Made by a program: the position numbers and the translations under genes. From CBCYMI01 sp965183855 (lineage in GTDB: Bacteria > Pseudomonadota > Alphaproteobacteria > Caulobacterales > Maricaulaceae), in assembly GCA_965183855.1 (NCBI GenBank), contig CBCYMI010000035.1:1-40795 (forward strand): a stretch of DNA of 40,795 nt, written 5' to 3'. Positions 9,518-19,590 of this stretch are shown here, piece after piece. The notes beneath the pieces were generated by a model. It was given only the letters and a program-made list of their open reading frames with translations. It did not search any database and had not been told where the DNA came from. How positions within the stretch are numbered: position 1 is the stretch's first letter; each line of letters opens with the position of its first letter.

Positions 9518-9784
9518 CTATAATGTTTTTAAACTGGAAGCAGGACGAAATGCCAAAGAATTTCTTGCTGAAATAACGATTTTCTCTCCTGTTGCAGGAT
9601 TATGACCAGGTCTTTCTTTTTGTTCTTTTCTATAATAGGTTCCAAAATCCTTAATTGTTGCCATATCTCCTTTTTTAACTGCGGAAATAATTGTTTCATT
9701 ATATCCTTCGATTGCTTTGCTTGCAGATTCTTTGCTAATTCCTGCTTTTGTAGCAACGGCACTAATCAAATCAGATTTATTCAT
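9518..9784 (-). CDS. hup: DNA-binding protein HU
   Basis: Nucleoid-associated dimeric protein, 88 residues from the ATG at 9784. It has the helical dimerisation half (MNKSDLISAVATKAGISKESASKAIEG) and the DNA-binding beta arm with KERPGHNPATGE and KIVISARNSLAFRP. The upstream ATG at 9796 adds only MRKI, but the AGGA inside those codons is placed six bases before the second ATG, so the shorter start is preferred. It stands alone and is divergent from the sugar-nucleotide operon. The 280-base space between them has no gene. HU binds and bends DNA without strict sequence preference. The family also includes IHF, but the arm and length fit HU. Confidence 0.93.
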   Translation of the reverse strand: MNKSDLISAVATKAGISKESASKAIEGYNETIISAVKKGDMATIKDFGTYYRKEQKERPGHNPATGEKIVISARNSLAFRPASSLKTL

Positions 9785-10080
9785 GATTTTCCTCATAATT
9801 GTTTTTGAATCATAATATACATATCTTGTATATTGTGTGCTATTCCACCCATTATTTCTGAATTTTACAAGCCTTTATAGCAGAAATAGTGTAAAAAACA
9901 GGCTTTTTCACACTATTTTGATCTTCTAATGCATATAACTTACCCAAATGTAACATAATTATACCAAATTGAAACATTGAGAAACAATTCTTGAACAGGA
10001 AAATATTGATATAACGTGCATATTTTTATATTTATATGAATAGGCGTTAAAGTTTTATATTTGTTGTTTGGGAAATAGTC

Positions 10081-11142
10081 ATGATAAAATCTGGTGTGAT
10101 CGGTGCAGGTGTTTTTGGAAATTACCATGCACAAAAATATATTAATCATAAAGACACTGATTTTATAGGTGTTTTCGATATAGATTATGAAAAATCAAGT
10201 CGACTCACGGGTCAGCATAGTGGACATGCCTTTAAGTCAATTGAAGATTTCTTAAACCATGTTGATATTTTAACCATTGCAACCCCTGCGATTACCCATG
10301 GTTATTATGGAGAGCTTGCCTTACAAAATGATAAGCATGTTTTGATGGAAAAGCCGTTAGCTGCGGATAGTCAAATGGCGCATTATCTTGTAAAACTGGC
10401 AAAAGAGAGAAAAGTAACGCTTCAGGTTGGTCATCAGGAACGTTTTGTTGTTCAGCAGACTGGAATCTTTGATGCTCCCAAGCCAAAGCGAATCGAATCA
10501 AAACGGGTAAGCCCCTATTCACAAAGAGGACTTGATGTTTCCGTTACTCTAGATTTAATGACACATGATATTGATATGACATTGGCGTTAATGGGTGAAT
10601 TTCCAATTCGGATTGAATCAAATGTTCAAAAACGAAATTTGGAAAGCCATCATTCAGATTATGTCAGGGCACGTCTTTTTTTCTCAAATGGTGCAATTGC
10701 TATTTTAGAAGCAAGCCGAATGGGAGAAGACTTTGATAGAAAAATGCATATTGAATATGCACAAGGAAGTGTAAGCATAGACTATATTAATAAAACATTT
10801 ATTCATGATACACCTTATCATCTTAATCCTGATTTTGCGAAACATCCCTCTGCAAAAGATAGTCTTGGAGCAGGTGTTAATCAATTTGTAAAATCAGTTC
10901 TAATGGGAAAACAGACGGTTTCATCGGCTGAAACAGGAGCAAAAGCAGTTCATATTGCCCGTTTGATAGACCTTAAACATGATGTTGATTTTCAAAGCAA
11001 ACCGCACGCCTCCAAGACAAGCGTTTTTGCTAATCAAAACAGTAAACAAACCCCATCTTCACCCTATCAACAGAAGAAAAAAAACAGACAGAGTGAGAAA
11101 GAAGCATTCTTTCCAGTAGAAAGGGTGCTGAATGTCTGCTAA
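10081..11142 (+). CDS. Gfo/Idh/MocA oxidoreductase, probably GnnA-type UDP-GlcNAc 3-dehydrogenase
   Basis: NAD-dependent oxidoreductase of 353 residues. The N-terminal Rossmann fold has GAGVFGNYHA (8-17) and the family motif EKPLAAD near residue 94; the second domain has the THDIDMTLALMG segment. The last ~45 residues are a polar, lysine-rich tail (KTPSS..QQKKKNRQSEKE) not needed for the fold. Its stop overlaps the start of a DegT aminotransferase by 11 bases, so the two are translated together. This pairing matches GnnA/GnnB, which convert UDP-GlcNAc to UDP-GlcNAc3N for lipid A with amide-linked acyl chains, and also WlbA/WlbE-type pairs for 3-amino sugars of O antigen. The assignment to GnnA is inference from context; the family call is firm. 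Confidence 0.8.
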   Translation: MIKSGVIGAGVFGNYHAQKYINHKDTDFIGVFDIDYEKSSRLTGQHSGHAFKSIEDFLNHVDILTIATPAITHGYYGELALQNDKHVLMEKPLAADSQMAHYLVKLAKERKVTLQVGHQERFVVQQTGIFDAPKPKRIESKRVSPYSQRGLDVSVTLDLMTHDIDMTLALMGEFPIRIESNVQKRNLESHHSDYVRARLFFSNGAIAILEASRMGEDFDRKMHIEYAQGSVSIDYINKTFIHDTPYHLNPDFAKHPSAKDSLGAGVNQFVKSVLMGKQTVSSAETGAKAVHIARLIDLKHDVDFQSKPHASKTSVFANQNSKQTPSSPYQQKKKNRQSEKEAFFPVERVLNVC

Positions 11143-12265
11143 TAGTCTGGATATTCAATTTCTGGATTTAAGAAGTCAGCAAAATAGAATTCGTCAATCT
11201 TTAGAAAAACGTTTCTCTGACATTTTAAATCATCAAGGGTATATTGATGGACCAGAAGTTCACGAGCTAGAAAAAGAGCTCAAAGAATATACCAAAGCAT
11301 ATGATTGTATTACCGCAAGTGATGGAACACAGGCATTGATTATGTCTTTAATGGCATTTGGGGTTGGGAAAGGAGATGCCGTTTTTCTTCCAGGATTTAC
11401 ATATAATGCAACGGCGAATGCGGTTTGTGTCATTGGAGCAACGCCTTGTTTTGTTGATGTGGAAACAGAAACCGCATTAATGTGTCTTAAGGATTTAACG
11501 GTTAAGATTGAATATGCAAAACAACAAGGATTGACTCCTAAAATCATACTCCCAGTTGATTTGTATGGCATGGTTGTTGATTATGATGAACTGGAAAAAA
11601 TAGCATGTCATTATAATCTAAACATTCTGGCAGATGCAGCTCAAAGCTTTGGTGCAGGTTATAAAGGAAAAAAAACAGGAGCTCTTGCTGATATAACAAC
11701 AACAAGTTTTTATCCTGCAAAAATCCTGGGATGTTATGGAGATGGAGGAGCGATTTTTGTTAAACAGGAAGCAGAACTCGCAAAAAAATTAAGATCTATT
11801 CGCTGGCATGGAACAGGCATAGATAAGAAAGATTCTATCCGAATCGGATTAAATGGTCGTTTGGACAGCATGCAATGTGCGGTTGTTCTAGAAAAACTAA
11901 AGATTTTTAACGATGAGCTTTTAGTTCGAAAACAATGGGTAAACTGCTATCAGGAATTATTAAAAGAAAGTTCTGTTTGCTGTCTACAGCCCGTTAAAGG
12001 GGCAGATCCATGCTATAGTCTTTTTACCATTCGAGTGAAAAATAGAAACACGCTTCATTCTGCCTTGAAAGAACGGGGCATTCCTAGCGCTATATATTAT
12101 ACATCAGCCTTAAATCAAATGCCTGCATTTAAGGCGTATGCCCCCAAATCAGGTCTGCCTAATTGTGAAATATTGGCAAATGAAGTATTATCTTTACCTT
12201 TGCATCCATATTTATCAGAAACAGATATCCATTATATTTGTGAACAGATTAAAACCCTGATTTGA
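11132..12265 (+). CDS. DegT/DnrJ/EryC1/StrS sugar aminotransferase, probably GnnB-type
   Basis: PLP-dependent aminotransferase of 377 residues acting on a 3-keto nucleotide sugar. The PLP aspartate lies in LADAAQSFGA (168) and the Schiff-base lysine is Lys197 in SFYPAKILGCYGDGGAIF; the C-terminal part has the usual NGRLDSMQCAVVLEKL and ALNQMPAF segments. The ATG lies inside the end of the oxidoreductase gene, showing coupling. Together the two enzymes would make a 3-amino-3-deoxy nucleotide sugar, either for lipid A (GnnA/GnnB route) or O antigen. No lpxA or further sugar genes lie beside them, so the pathway branch remains open. Confidence 0.88.
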   Translation: MSANSLDIQFLDLRSQQNRIRQSLEKRFSDILNHQGYIDGPEVHELEKELKEYTKAYDCITASDGTQALIMSLMAFGVGKGDAVFLPGFTYNATANAVCVIGATPCFVDVETETALMCLKDLTVKIEYAKQQGLTPKIILPVDLYGMVVDYDELEKIACHYNLNILADAAQSFGAGYKGKKTGALADITTTSFYPAKILGCYGDGGAIFVKQEAELAKKLRSIRWHGTGIDKKDSIRIGLNGRLDSMQCAVVLEKLKIFNDELLVRKQWVNCYQELLKESSVCCLQPVKGADPCYSLFTIRVKNRNTLHSALKERGIPSAIYYTSALNQMPAFKAYAPKSGLPNCEILANEVLSLPLHPYLSETDIHYICEQIKTLI

Positions 12266-12389
12266 GAATTTCTGATGCATTTAAAATAAATCTAATCCAT
12301 GTCTGATTTGAAGAGAAAATGCTGGATTTTAAAAGAGAAAGCGGTTTCTTTATTGAATTTGTTTATGTATCCATTATATAAATGAAGTT

Positions 12390-14120
12390 ATGACTTGTTT
12401 AAAGATTACATCCGTTCAGGAAAATCCAGTTCTTGGAGATATTAGGGCAAATTTGCGCTGTATAGAACATGCCTATCAAAAGGCAGTTCTTGACGAATCT
12501 GACTTGATTGTCTTTTCAGAATTATTTATATCTGGATACCCTCCAGAAGATCTGATTTTAAGACCCGAATTCACTCAAGCCTGTCGACAGGCATTGAATG
12601 TTGTAGCGCTTTGGACCCAAACTAGCAAAACCGCGATTATAATGGGAACGCCTTGGTGGAAAAGTGAAGAATCCAGTTCCAATCCAGAACAAGGATCTCA
12701 AATTAAAGCGGCACAAAACACAAAAGCCTTAAAACCCTATAATGCAGCTGTTTTAATTGAAAAAGGAAGGATTAAACCCGTTTGTTATAAACATGCTTTG
12801 CCTGATTATGGTGTATTTGATGATCATCGTATTTTTAAATCAGGGCATGTTTTTGAACCTTTTATATTTAAAAATATTTTTCTTGGCGTGATGATATGTG
12901 AAGATCTTTGGTCAAAAAAAATAGCTCAAATTCTACACCAGAAAGGTGCTGAGCTTTTAATCAGCATGAATGCTTCTCCCTATCGAAGGGGAATAAGTTC
13001 AAAACGGTTTGAAGTGATCAAAGAATCTGTTCAGCGTACAGACTTGCCATTAATATATGTCAATCAATATGGTGGTCAAGATGAACTTGTATTTGATGGC
13101 GCTTCACTATCGGTTAGTCATTCTGGAGAAATTATACAGCAATTACCAGATTTTACCTCTTCTATTATGACGGCGGTTTGGCAAAAAAAAACATCTCACT
13201 GGCACTGTATTTCTGCAGAAAAACATCCAGTAAAACAGGGAATTTCTGCTGATTATGCTGCAATTTTATTGGCTATTCGGGATTATGTACATAAAAATGG
13301 CTATCAAAATATTATATTAGGATTGTCAGGTGGCATTGATTCAGCTCTCGTGGCATGTTTGTGCGTAGATGCATTGGGTAAAGATCATGTAACAAGCTTT
13401 ATGTTGCCATCCAAATACACTTCTGATCAAAGCCTTGAAGATGCATATATATGTGCAAAACGCTTGGATGTGGAGTGCCAGGAATTATCTATTGAAACGA
13501 TTAACACAGAAGTTCTGACTGTCTTGGATCCATTGTTTTCAGAGCAAAAAACGGATATCACTGAAGAGAATATACAATCCAGACTGAGAGGAATCTTATT
13601 AATGGCTATTTCCAATAAGATGGGATCTTTATTGATGACAACAGGAAATAAATCTGAGTTATCTATTGGATATGCAACCTTATATGGAGATATGTGTGGT
13701 GCTTATAATCCAGTTAAGGATTTATATAAAACAGAATTATATGAGATGGGGCGATGGCGAAATAAGGCTGGAAATTGGCAAAACTGGATGAAAGGATCGA
13801 AGGGAAGTATTATTCCAGAACGTATTTTTATAAAACCTCCTTCTGCTGAATTAAAAGAAGGGCAAACAGATCAAGATAGTTTGCCAGAATATGATTTGTT
13901 AGATCAGATTTTGAAATTATTGATTGAAGAGCAAAATTCTGTTTCTGAACTGGTTCAAAAAGGATTTCCGAAAACACTTGTCTCTGAAATAGAAGATAAA
14001 TTATATTGTTCAGAATACAAACGTTATCAATCTGCGCCAGGCGTTAAACTTGGAAAATGTTCTTTTGGAAGAGATTGGCGTTATCCTTTGACTCATTATT
14101 ATAGATCAGGGAAACGCTAA
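12390..14120 (+). CDS. nadE: Glutamine-dependent NAD+ synthetase
   Basis: Cytosolic enzyme that amidates nicotinic acid adenine dinucleotide to NAD+ using ATP and glutamine, the last step of NAD synthesis. At 576 residues it is the long two-domain form. The N-terminal nitrilase-type glutaminase domain has the catalytic triad Glu44 (FSELFISGYPPED), Lys134 (YKHALPDYGVFDD) and Cys170 (MICEDLW). The C-terminal synthetase domain has the PP-loop SGGIDS (313-318) and the TTGNKSELSIGYATLYGDM motif. Intact, with no frame problems. It starts 124 bases after the aminotransferase and is followed after 110 bases by gltX; these may be transcribed together, but no signal proves it. Confidence 0.95.
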   Translation: MTCLKITSVQENPVLGDIRANLRCIEHAYQKAVLDESDLIVFSELFISGYPPEDLILRPEFTQACRQALNVVALWTQTSKTAIIMGTPWWKSEESSSNPEQGSQIKAAQNTKALKPYNAAVLIEKGRIKPVCYKHALPDYGVFDDHRIFKSGHVFEPFIFKNIFLGVMICEDLWSKKIAQILHQKGAELLISMNASPYRRGISSKRFEVIKESVQRTDLPLIYVNQYGGQDELVFDGASLSVSHSGEIIQQLPDFTSSIMTAVWQKKTSHWHCISAEKHPVKQGISADYAAILLAIRDYVHKNGYQNIILGLSGGIDSALVACLCVDALGKDHVTSFMLPSKYTSDQSLEDAYICAKRLDVECQELSIETINTEVLTVLDPLFSEQKTDITEENIQSRLRGILLMAISNKMGSLLMTTGNKSELSIGYATLYGDMCGAYNPVKDLYKTELYEMGRWRNKAGNWQNWMKGSKGSIIPERIFIKPPSAELKEGQTDQDSLPEYDLLDQILKLLIEEQNSVSELVQKGFPKTLVSEIEDKLYCSEYKRYQSAPGVKLGKCSFGRDWRYPLTHYYRSGKR

Positions 14121-14230
14121 AAAGCCATTATAGAAAAAGGATTGAATTAAAAATAAAAAGCTGGAAACAGGACAGGATAACATTATGGGTGGTGTTTCTA
14201 GGGTGTTTTTTTAAATGACAGGAAGATAAT

Positions 14231-15574
14231 ATGACAGTCAAGGTAAGATTTGCTCCAAGTCCTACAGGATTACTACATATCGGAAATATAAGAACAGCAC
14301 TTCAGAATGCCTGTTTTGCAAAACAGCAAAATGGTATGTTTATATTGCGCATTGATGACACAGACAAAGAACGTTCAAAACCTGAATTTCAAAAAGCCAT
14401 AGAAGAAGATTTGAAATGGTTAGGTATTGAATATCATTCTATTTTTAAACAGTCAGATCGATTTCATTTATATGATCAGGCAGCTGATTTTTTAAAAAAG
14501 GAAGGCTATCTTTATCCGTGTTATGAAACGGCAGAAGAGCTGAATAAAAAAAGACAGATTGCAAGATTAAAAGGACGTCCTCCGATCTATGACCGCTCGG
14601 CTCTGTCTTTGACAAACACACAAAAACAGCAATACGAAAAAGAGAATAAAAAGCCATATTGGCGATTTAAATTATCTGGAAGAACGGTAAGCTGGAATGA
14701 TTTGGTTCGTAAAAATCAAGAGATTGATACTTCCTCTATTTCTGATCCAGTTCTAATCAGGGAAGATGGAAGTTATTTATATACACTTCCAAGTGTTGTT
14801 GATGATATTAAACTGGAGATAACACACATTATCAGGGGAGAGGATCATGTAACCAATTCGGCAGCTCAAATTGAGATTTTTAAAGTTTTGGGCGCACCTC
14901 CGCCTGTTTTTGCGCATACGCCCTTATTGGTTGGAAAAGAAGGGGAGGCATTATCCAAACGATTAGGATCTCTATCCGTAAATGAGCTGAAAGAGCAAGA
15001 AATAGAACCCTTGGCTTTGGCAAGTCTATTGCTTAAAATTGGAACGTCAGATGCCGTTGAACTAGAAAAAGATTTTGGAACACTGACAAAACAGTTTAGT
15101 TTTAATAAAATCGGCAGGGCTCCAGCACGACTTTCAATCGATGAATTAAAACGGTTAAATAGTTCTTTTATCCATCAGGCACCTTATGAATATTATCAAA
15201 CTATTTTACAAAAACTAAATGTTTCTAGGCAATTATGGGATATTGTAAAAGCAAATATGAATCAATTAGAAGATATCCATATTTGGAAAAGAGTTATCGA
15301 AGGGAAAATAAATCCTGTGATCACAACAAATTTAGCTTTTATCAGAGATGTTAATGCGCTTCTTCCTGAACAGGAATTTGATCATTCAAGCTGGAAAAAC
15401 TGGACAAAAGCGATTGCTAGCAAAACCAATCGAAAAGGAAAACAGCTTTATTTACCAATCAGACAGGCATTAACAGGATTGTCTTATGGTCCTTCAATGG
15501 ATGATTTACTCGTTTTAATTGGATATGAGAATGTCAAAGAAAGGCTCAATATGGGCTATCCAAATGCAAAATAA
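14231..15574 (+). CDS. gltX: Glutamyl-tRNA synthetase
   Basis: Class I aminoacyl-tRNA synthetase of 447 residues. The ATP-binding HIGH motif appears as HIGN (16-19) in FAPSPTGLLHIGN, and the KMSKS loop as LSKRLGS (241-247). IIRGEDHVTNSAAQ and the LPSVVDD segment are typical of the catalytic fold, and the C-terminal helical anticodon-binding domain is present but short. Many alphaproteobacteria carry two GltX copies with different tRNA preferences; this shorter form could be either, and only one is visible here. It charges tRNA-Glu, and in organisms lacking GlnRS also tRNA-Gln. Intact frame. Confidence 0.93.
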   Translation: MTVKVRFAPSPTGLLHIGNIRTALQNACFAKQQNGMFILRIDDTDKERSKPEFQKAIEEDLKWLGIEYHSIFKQSDRFHLYDQAADFLKKEGYLYPCYETAEELNKKRQIARLKGRPPIYDRSALSLTNTQKQQYEKENKKPYWRFKLSGRTVSWNDLVRKNQEIDTSSISDPVLIREDGSYLYTLPSVVDDIKLEITHIIRGEDHVTNSAAQIEIFKVLGAPPPVFAHTPLLVGKEGEALSKRLGSLSVNELKEQEIEPLALASLLLKIGTSDAVELEKDFGTLTKQFSFNKIGRAPARLSIDELKRLNSSFIHQAPYEYYQTILQKLNVSRQLWDIVKANMNQLEDIHIWKRVIEGKINPVITTNLAFIRDVNALLPEQEFDHSSWKNWTKAIASKTNRKGKQLYLPIRQALTGLSYGPSMDDLLVLIGYENVKERLNMGYPNAK

Positions 15575-15821
15575 AGAATGAGTATTTTAAAAGAATCTCG
15601 GATTTAAAATAGAATATATGTGATTGTGGAATTCATCAAAGAAAACTCAAGATTCAGAAATAGAGCTGCTTTAATCTGTATGTTTTTTGTTGATACTTTA
15701 AGAGTTCAACACTTATTTTTTTGAATGATTCGCTATTTTAATCAGATTTTATAAATAGATTTAATGCGTGGTTAGATTAAAAAATGTGTCTTTATCTGAT
15801 TTTATTTATCAGGAGGTTTTT

Positions 15822-16870
15822 ATGCGAAAACATGCTGTCGTCTTAAGTTGTGAAGGAACAGAGTTAACAAAATGGGAGAGAGGTTTTTTTTCTGAGTTCA
15901 CACCTTTTGGTATGATTTTATTTTCCAGAAATATTCAAACGCCAAAACAGTTAAAAAATCTGACAGATCAATTAAAAAGAAATAATTTGTTCAGACCTTA
16001 TGATTTTTATAGATCAGGAAGGAGGACGAGTTCAAAGACTAAAACCACCTTATTGGACGCGTTTTCCGCCCATGAAAGTTTTTGAAAAACAATATTTAAA
16101 AAATAAATTAGCTGCTAAACGAGCTGTATATTTAAATGCTTGTTTAATTGGATATGAGCTGGTTCAATCAGGAATTACAATTGATTGTGCGCCTGTTTTG
16201 GATCTGTATTTTGAAAATGCCAACTGGGTTATTGGTGACAGAGCCTTTTCATCTAATCCTGAAACAGGATCGGTTTTGGCACAATCTTTCTGCAATGGAT
16301 TGATTGATTGTGGTGTTTTACCAGTGATTAAACATATGCCAGGACATGGAAGAGCAAAGCTTGATAGTCATGAAGCATTGCCTTTTATTCAAACGCCATT
16401 AGAAGAGCTTAAAAAAACAGATTTTATTCCATTTCAAAAATTAAATCACATGCTGATTGGGATGACGGCACACATTGTTTATGAAGTGTTTGATTCTGAT
16501 TTTCCTGTTACTTTTTCCAAACAGGCAATTCAGATGGGAATCCGGGAGCTAAATTGGATTTCAAGGATTGCTTATAAGTGATGATATTGCAATGAAAGCC
16601 TTGTCAGGTTCTTTTTCTGAGAGAACAGAAAGAGCAATACATGCAGGGTGTGATCTTGCACTATATTGTCAGGGAAAAAAAGAAGAGATAGAAGAAATTG
16701 CCAATGTGGCACCTGTTTTATCTGGAATATCTCTAAAACGTGCTGAAGCAGTCTCTTCTTTTTTTAAGTCTCCTAAAAGGGTAATGCATCAGAATATGGA
16801 TAAAATAGAAATGTATAAACTAGAATTTAATCAATTGCTTTCAGAAAACCAGATTTCACTGGATATCTAA
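15822..16870 (+). pseudogene. nagZ: Beta-N-acetylhexosaminidase NagZ, broken by two +1 frameshifts
   Basis: NagZ removes N-acetylglucosamine from anhydromuropeptides in cell-wall recycling. All family landmarks are present but spread over three frames: MRKHAVVLSCEGTELTKWER, FTPFGMILFSRNI; then IFIDQEGGRVQRL, CAPVLDL, KHMPGHGRAKLDSHEALP; then LLISDDIAMKAL with the catalytic aspartate. The first break is at TT 15998-15999, where one T fewer restores RPMIFIDQEGG. The second is at AAA 16551-16553, where one A fewer restores RELIGFQGLLISDD. The ATG at 15822 has an excellent AGGAGG site. As sequenced, translation gives only the first ~88 residues. Either a recent pseudogene or two sequencing errors; everything else in the reading frames is clean. 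Confidence 0.85.
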
Positions 16871-17073
16871 TTTTTCTCAAAAAACAGAGAAGTAAGAAGT
16901 CTTTTTTATCACGAGAAACAGGGACTTTATTCTTCTGATGTTTTCTAGGAAGTAGGGATTTTTTATGAAATATGGAATGATTTATGCCTGTTACAGACAG
17001 AAAATTAGATAAGGGCTACATAAACTAGACGAGCTGGATATCTTGTTTTTAAGGATGATTTTAAGATTAATAC

Positions 17074-19327
17074 TCATGCTTGATTAACAAATTGGCTCAT
17101 GACTTTTTTAATTCCTGCCTTTTCAAAATGCACTGTTAATTTATCTCTATTAATATCAATAATCTTTCCATATCCAAATTTTAATATGGAAAATTCGATT
17201 GCCTGTGGAAAAGCTACCTTGTTCGGAAGAGAGTGTTTCTGCATTTCCTTCAATAATTTGGTCGAGCTCAATAGGGGGGGCATATTGAGCATGATGATCG
17301 GCTCTGGCAGATTTTTTATGTAGATGAGAGATATTAATTTCTGATTCGATTTCAATCGCTTCTTTTGGAAGCTCATCAATAAATTGAGAAGGAAGTACAG
17401 ATTGCCATCTTCCATATATTTGCCGATTAGAAACAAAAGAAATATAGAGTTGTTCTTTTGCACGCGTGATTCCAACATAGGCAAGGCGTCTTTCTTCTTC
17501 CAATCCTATTTGTCCTTTTTCATCGATGGAACGTTGTGAAGGAAAAACAGTTTCTTCCCATCCTGGCAGAAAGACACATGGAAATTCCAAACCTTTTGCT
17601 GAATGTAACGTCATCAGATTAACCTGATCTCCAAGTGTGTTGGTCTCTGTGTCTAAAACAAGCGAGATATGATCAAGATAGGACGCTAAATTTTCAAATT
17701 CACGCATGGAATGAACCAATTCTTTAATATTTTCCAAACGACCTGGAGCTTGAGGGCTTTTATCTTGTTTCCAGAATGCGATATATCCAGATTCATCGAG
17801 AACCATTTCAGTTAATGATTCCAAAGAAAGAGTGTTTGCCTGTTGACGCCAATGGCTAAGATAGTCTAGAAAACTTTTTAATCCTGTTCTCGCTCTTCCT
17901 CTGATTTCATCTGTTTGTACAATGCTTAAAGCGGTTTGATAAAGAGAGGAATTATTTAAAGATGCGGCTCTTTGCAGGGTTTGTAATGCCTGATCTCCAA
18001 AGCCTCTTTTAGGCGTGTTGATAACCCGTTCAAAAGCAAGGTCATGATCTGGAAAATATATCAAACGGAGATAAGCGTGAATATCACGAATTTCCTGGCG
18101 TTCAAAAAATCTTGGTCCTCCGATGACCCGATAGGGAAGCCCAAGAGCAATAAATCGTTCTTCGAAAGCACGCATTTGCCAGCTGGCTCGAACAAGAAGC
18201 GCAATATCAGAATAGGATTTACCTTTAGAGACCTGGTTTTCAATTTCCTGTGCAACATAACGCGCTTCTGATTCGCCATCCCATAATCCAATTAATTTCA
18301 CTTTTTTTCCTTCTGGATTATCCGTTTTGAGGGTTTTTCCCAATCGGTTTTGATTATGTGAAATTAAATGGGATGCTGCGTTTAAAATAGATGAGTTTGA
18401 ACGATAATTCTGTTCAAGACGAATGACTTTTGTTTCTGGAAAGTCTTTTTCAAATCGAAGAATATTATCAATTTCTGCACCGCGCCATCCATAAATAGAC
18501 TGATCATCATCTCCAACAACACATAAATTTCCAGAATCTTGTGCCAGAATACGTAACCAGAGATATTGGATAATATTTGAATCTTGATATTCATCAACAA
18601 GAAGATATCGAAACTGTTTTTGATATAAGGATAATACATCCGCATGCTGTTGAAATAAAGATAAATTATGTAATAACAGATCCCCAAAATCACAAGCGTT
18701 TAAATTAAGCAATTGAGTTTGGTATTGTTGATATAAATCAATTGCCATACCATTTGCAAACAGAGCATTTTCTGTTTTTGGAACCTGGTTTGGTTGTAAT
18801 CCTCTATTTTTCCATTGATCAATATAATAAGCCAGATTTTTAGCTGTCCAGCGTTTTTCATCCAGGTTATTTGCCTGTATAACCTTGCGTAAAAGGCGAA
18901 TTTGATCATCTGTATTCAAGAATGCTGAATTGAGAAGTTAAGCCTTGTAATTCTGCATGTCTTCTTAGAATCCTGGCTGCAATAGAATGAAAAGTACCAA
19001 GCCATGGCAGCCCCTCTATTGTAGAGCCAACCAAATGATGAACACGGGTTTGCATTTCTCGTGCAGCCTTATTTGTAAACGTAACCGCAAGGATTTGCCA
19101 TGGCTGTGCATGCTTTCCAAGCATTAAATTGGCAATTCGGGTTGTCAATGCCTTGGTTTTTCCCTGTTCCTGCACCTGCCAAAATCAATAAGGAGCCATT
19201 TAAAGTATGAACCGCTTCATATTGTTTAGCGTTTAATTCCAAGAAAAAGAGTTGAGCTTGCAGAGGTCTCTACAGAAAGAAGAGAAGAAGAATCAGATAA
19301 ATGATTTGTTTTTATAGGAGAAGACAC
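17074..19327 (-). pseudogene. UvrD/PcrA-type DNA helicase, broken by four +1 frameshifts
   Basis: Superfamily 1A 3'-5' helicase for nucleotide excision and mismatch repair. The reading starts at GTG 19327 (SSPIKTNHLSDSSS) and is interrupted at CC 19239-19240, T5 19157-19161 (inside the Walker A GAGTGKT), TT 18915-18916 and T4 17179-17182. One base fewer at each point joins LELNAKQYEAV, LAGAGTGKTKALTTR, FTNKAAREMQTRV, FSILDTDDQIRLL, the long 18919-17156 part (VDEYQDSN, GDDDQSIYGWRGA, LEQNYRS, VNLMTLHSAKGLEFP, AYVGITRA) and the C-terminal KFGYGKIIDINRDKLTVHFEKAG. The long central piece carries motifs II-VI but lacks Walker A, so it could not act as a helicase alone. All four defects are single insertions in short base runs. 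Confidence 0.88.
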
Positions 19328-19590
19328 GTTTTAATAATCCATTTTTTAGCTGTGATTTTGTTTGAACAAATAAGGAACATTCCAATATATATTCAATTGA
19401 AAATCAAGCTTTTTCTTCTGTGAGGAGAAAGTGTTGAAAATAAAAAGGGGTGCGTTGTACTTTTAGGGTTTTTTTGAAGGGAATCTATTCAATAGGCAAA
19501 CTCTGCTTTAAAGACTGAACAATATGGTATTATAAACAAAATATTTGATAAATAGGTTTTTAGCTATTTCCTCATTTTTCTATTTTCCAT

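Noticed and set aside
17274..17280. Seven-G run in the helicase gene as a second phase-variation tract
   Set aside because: The reading frame passes through it correctly (coding prolines); the breaks are at other sites, and seven bases is short for switching.
17074..17484. Separate 136-residue gene at the helicase 3' end
   Set aside because: Its last third is the helicase C-terminal KFGYG domain displaced by a +1 insertion; its first part is out-of-frame translation of the helicase.
15822..19327. Programmed slippage or transcriptional editing restoring nagZ and the helicase
   Set aside because: The runs at the break points are only two to five bases, too short for the long A-tract slippage known from insect symbionts, and there are several per gene.
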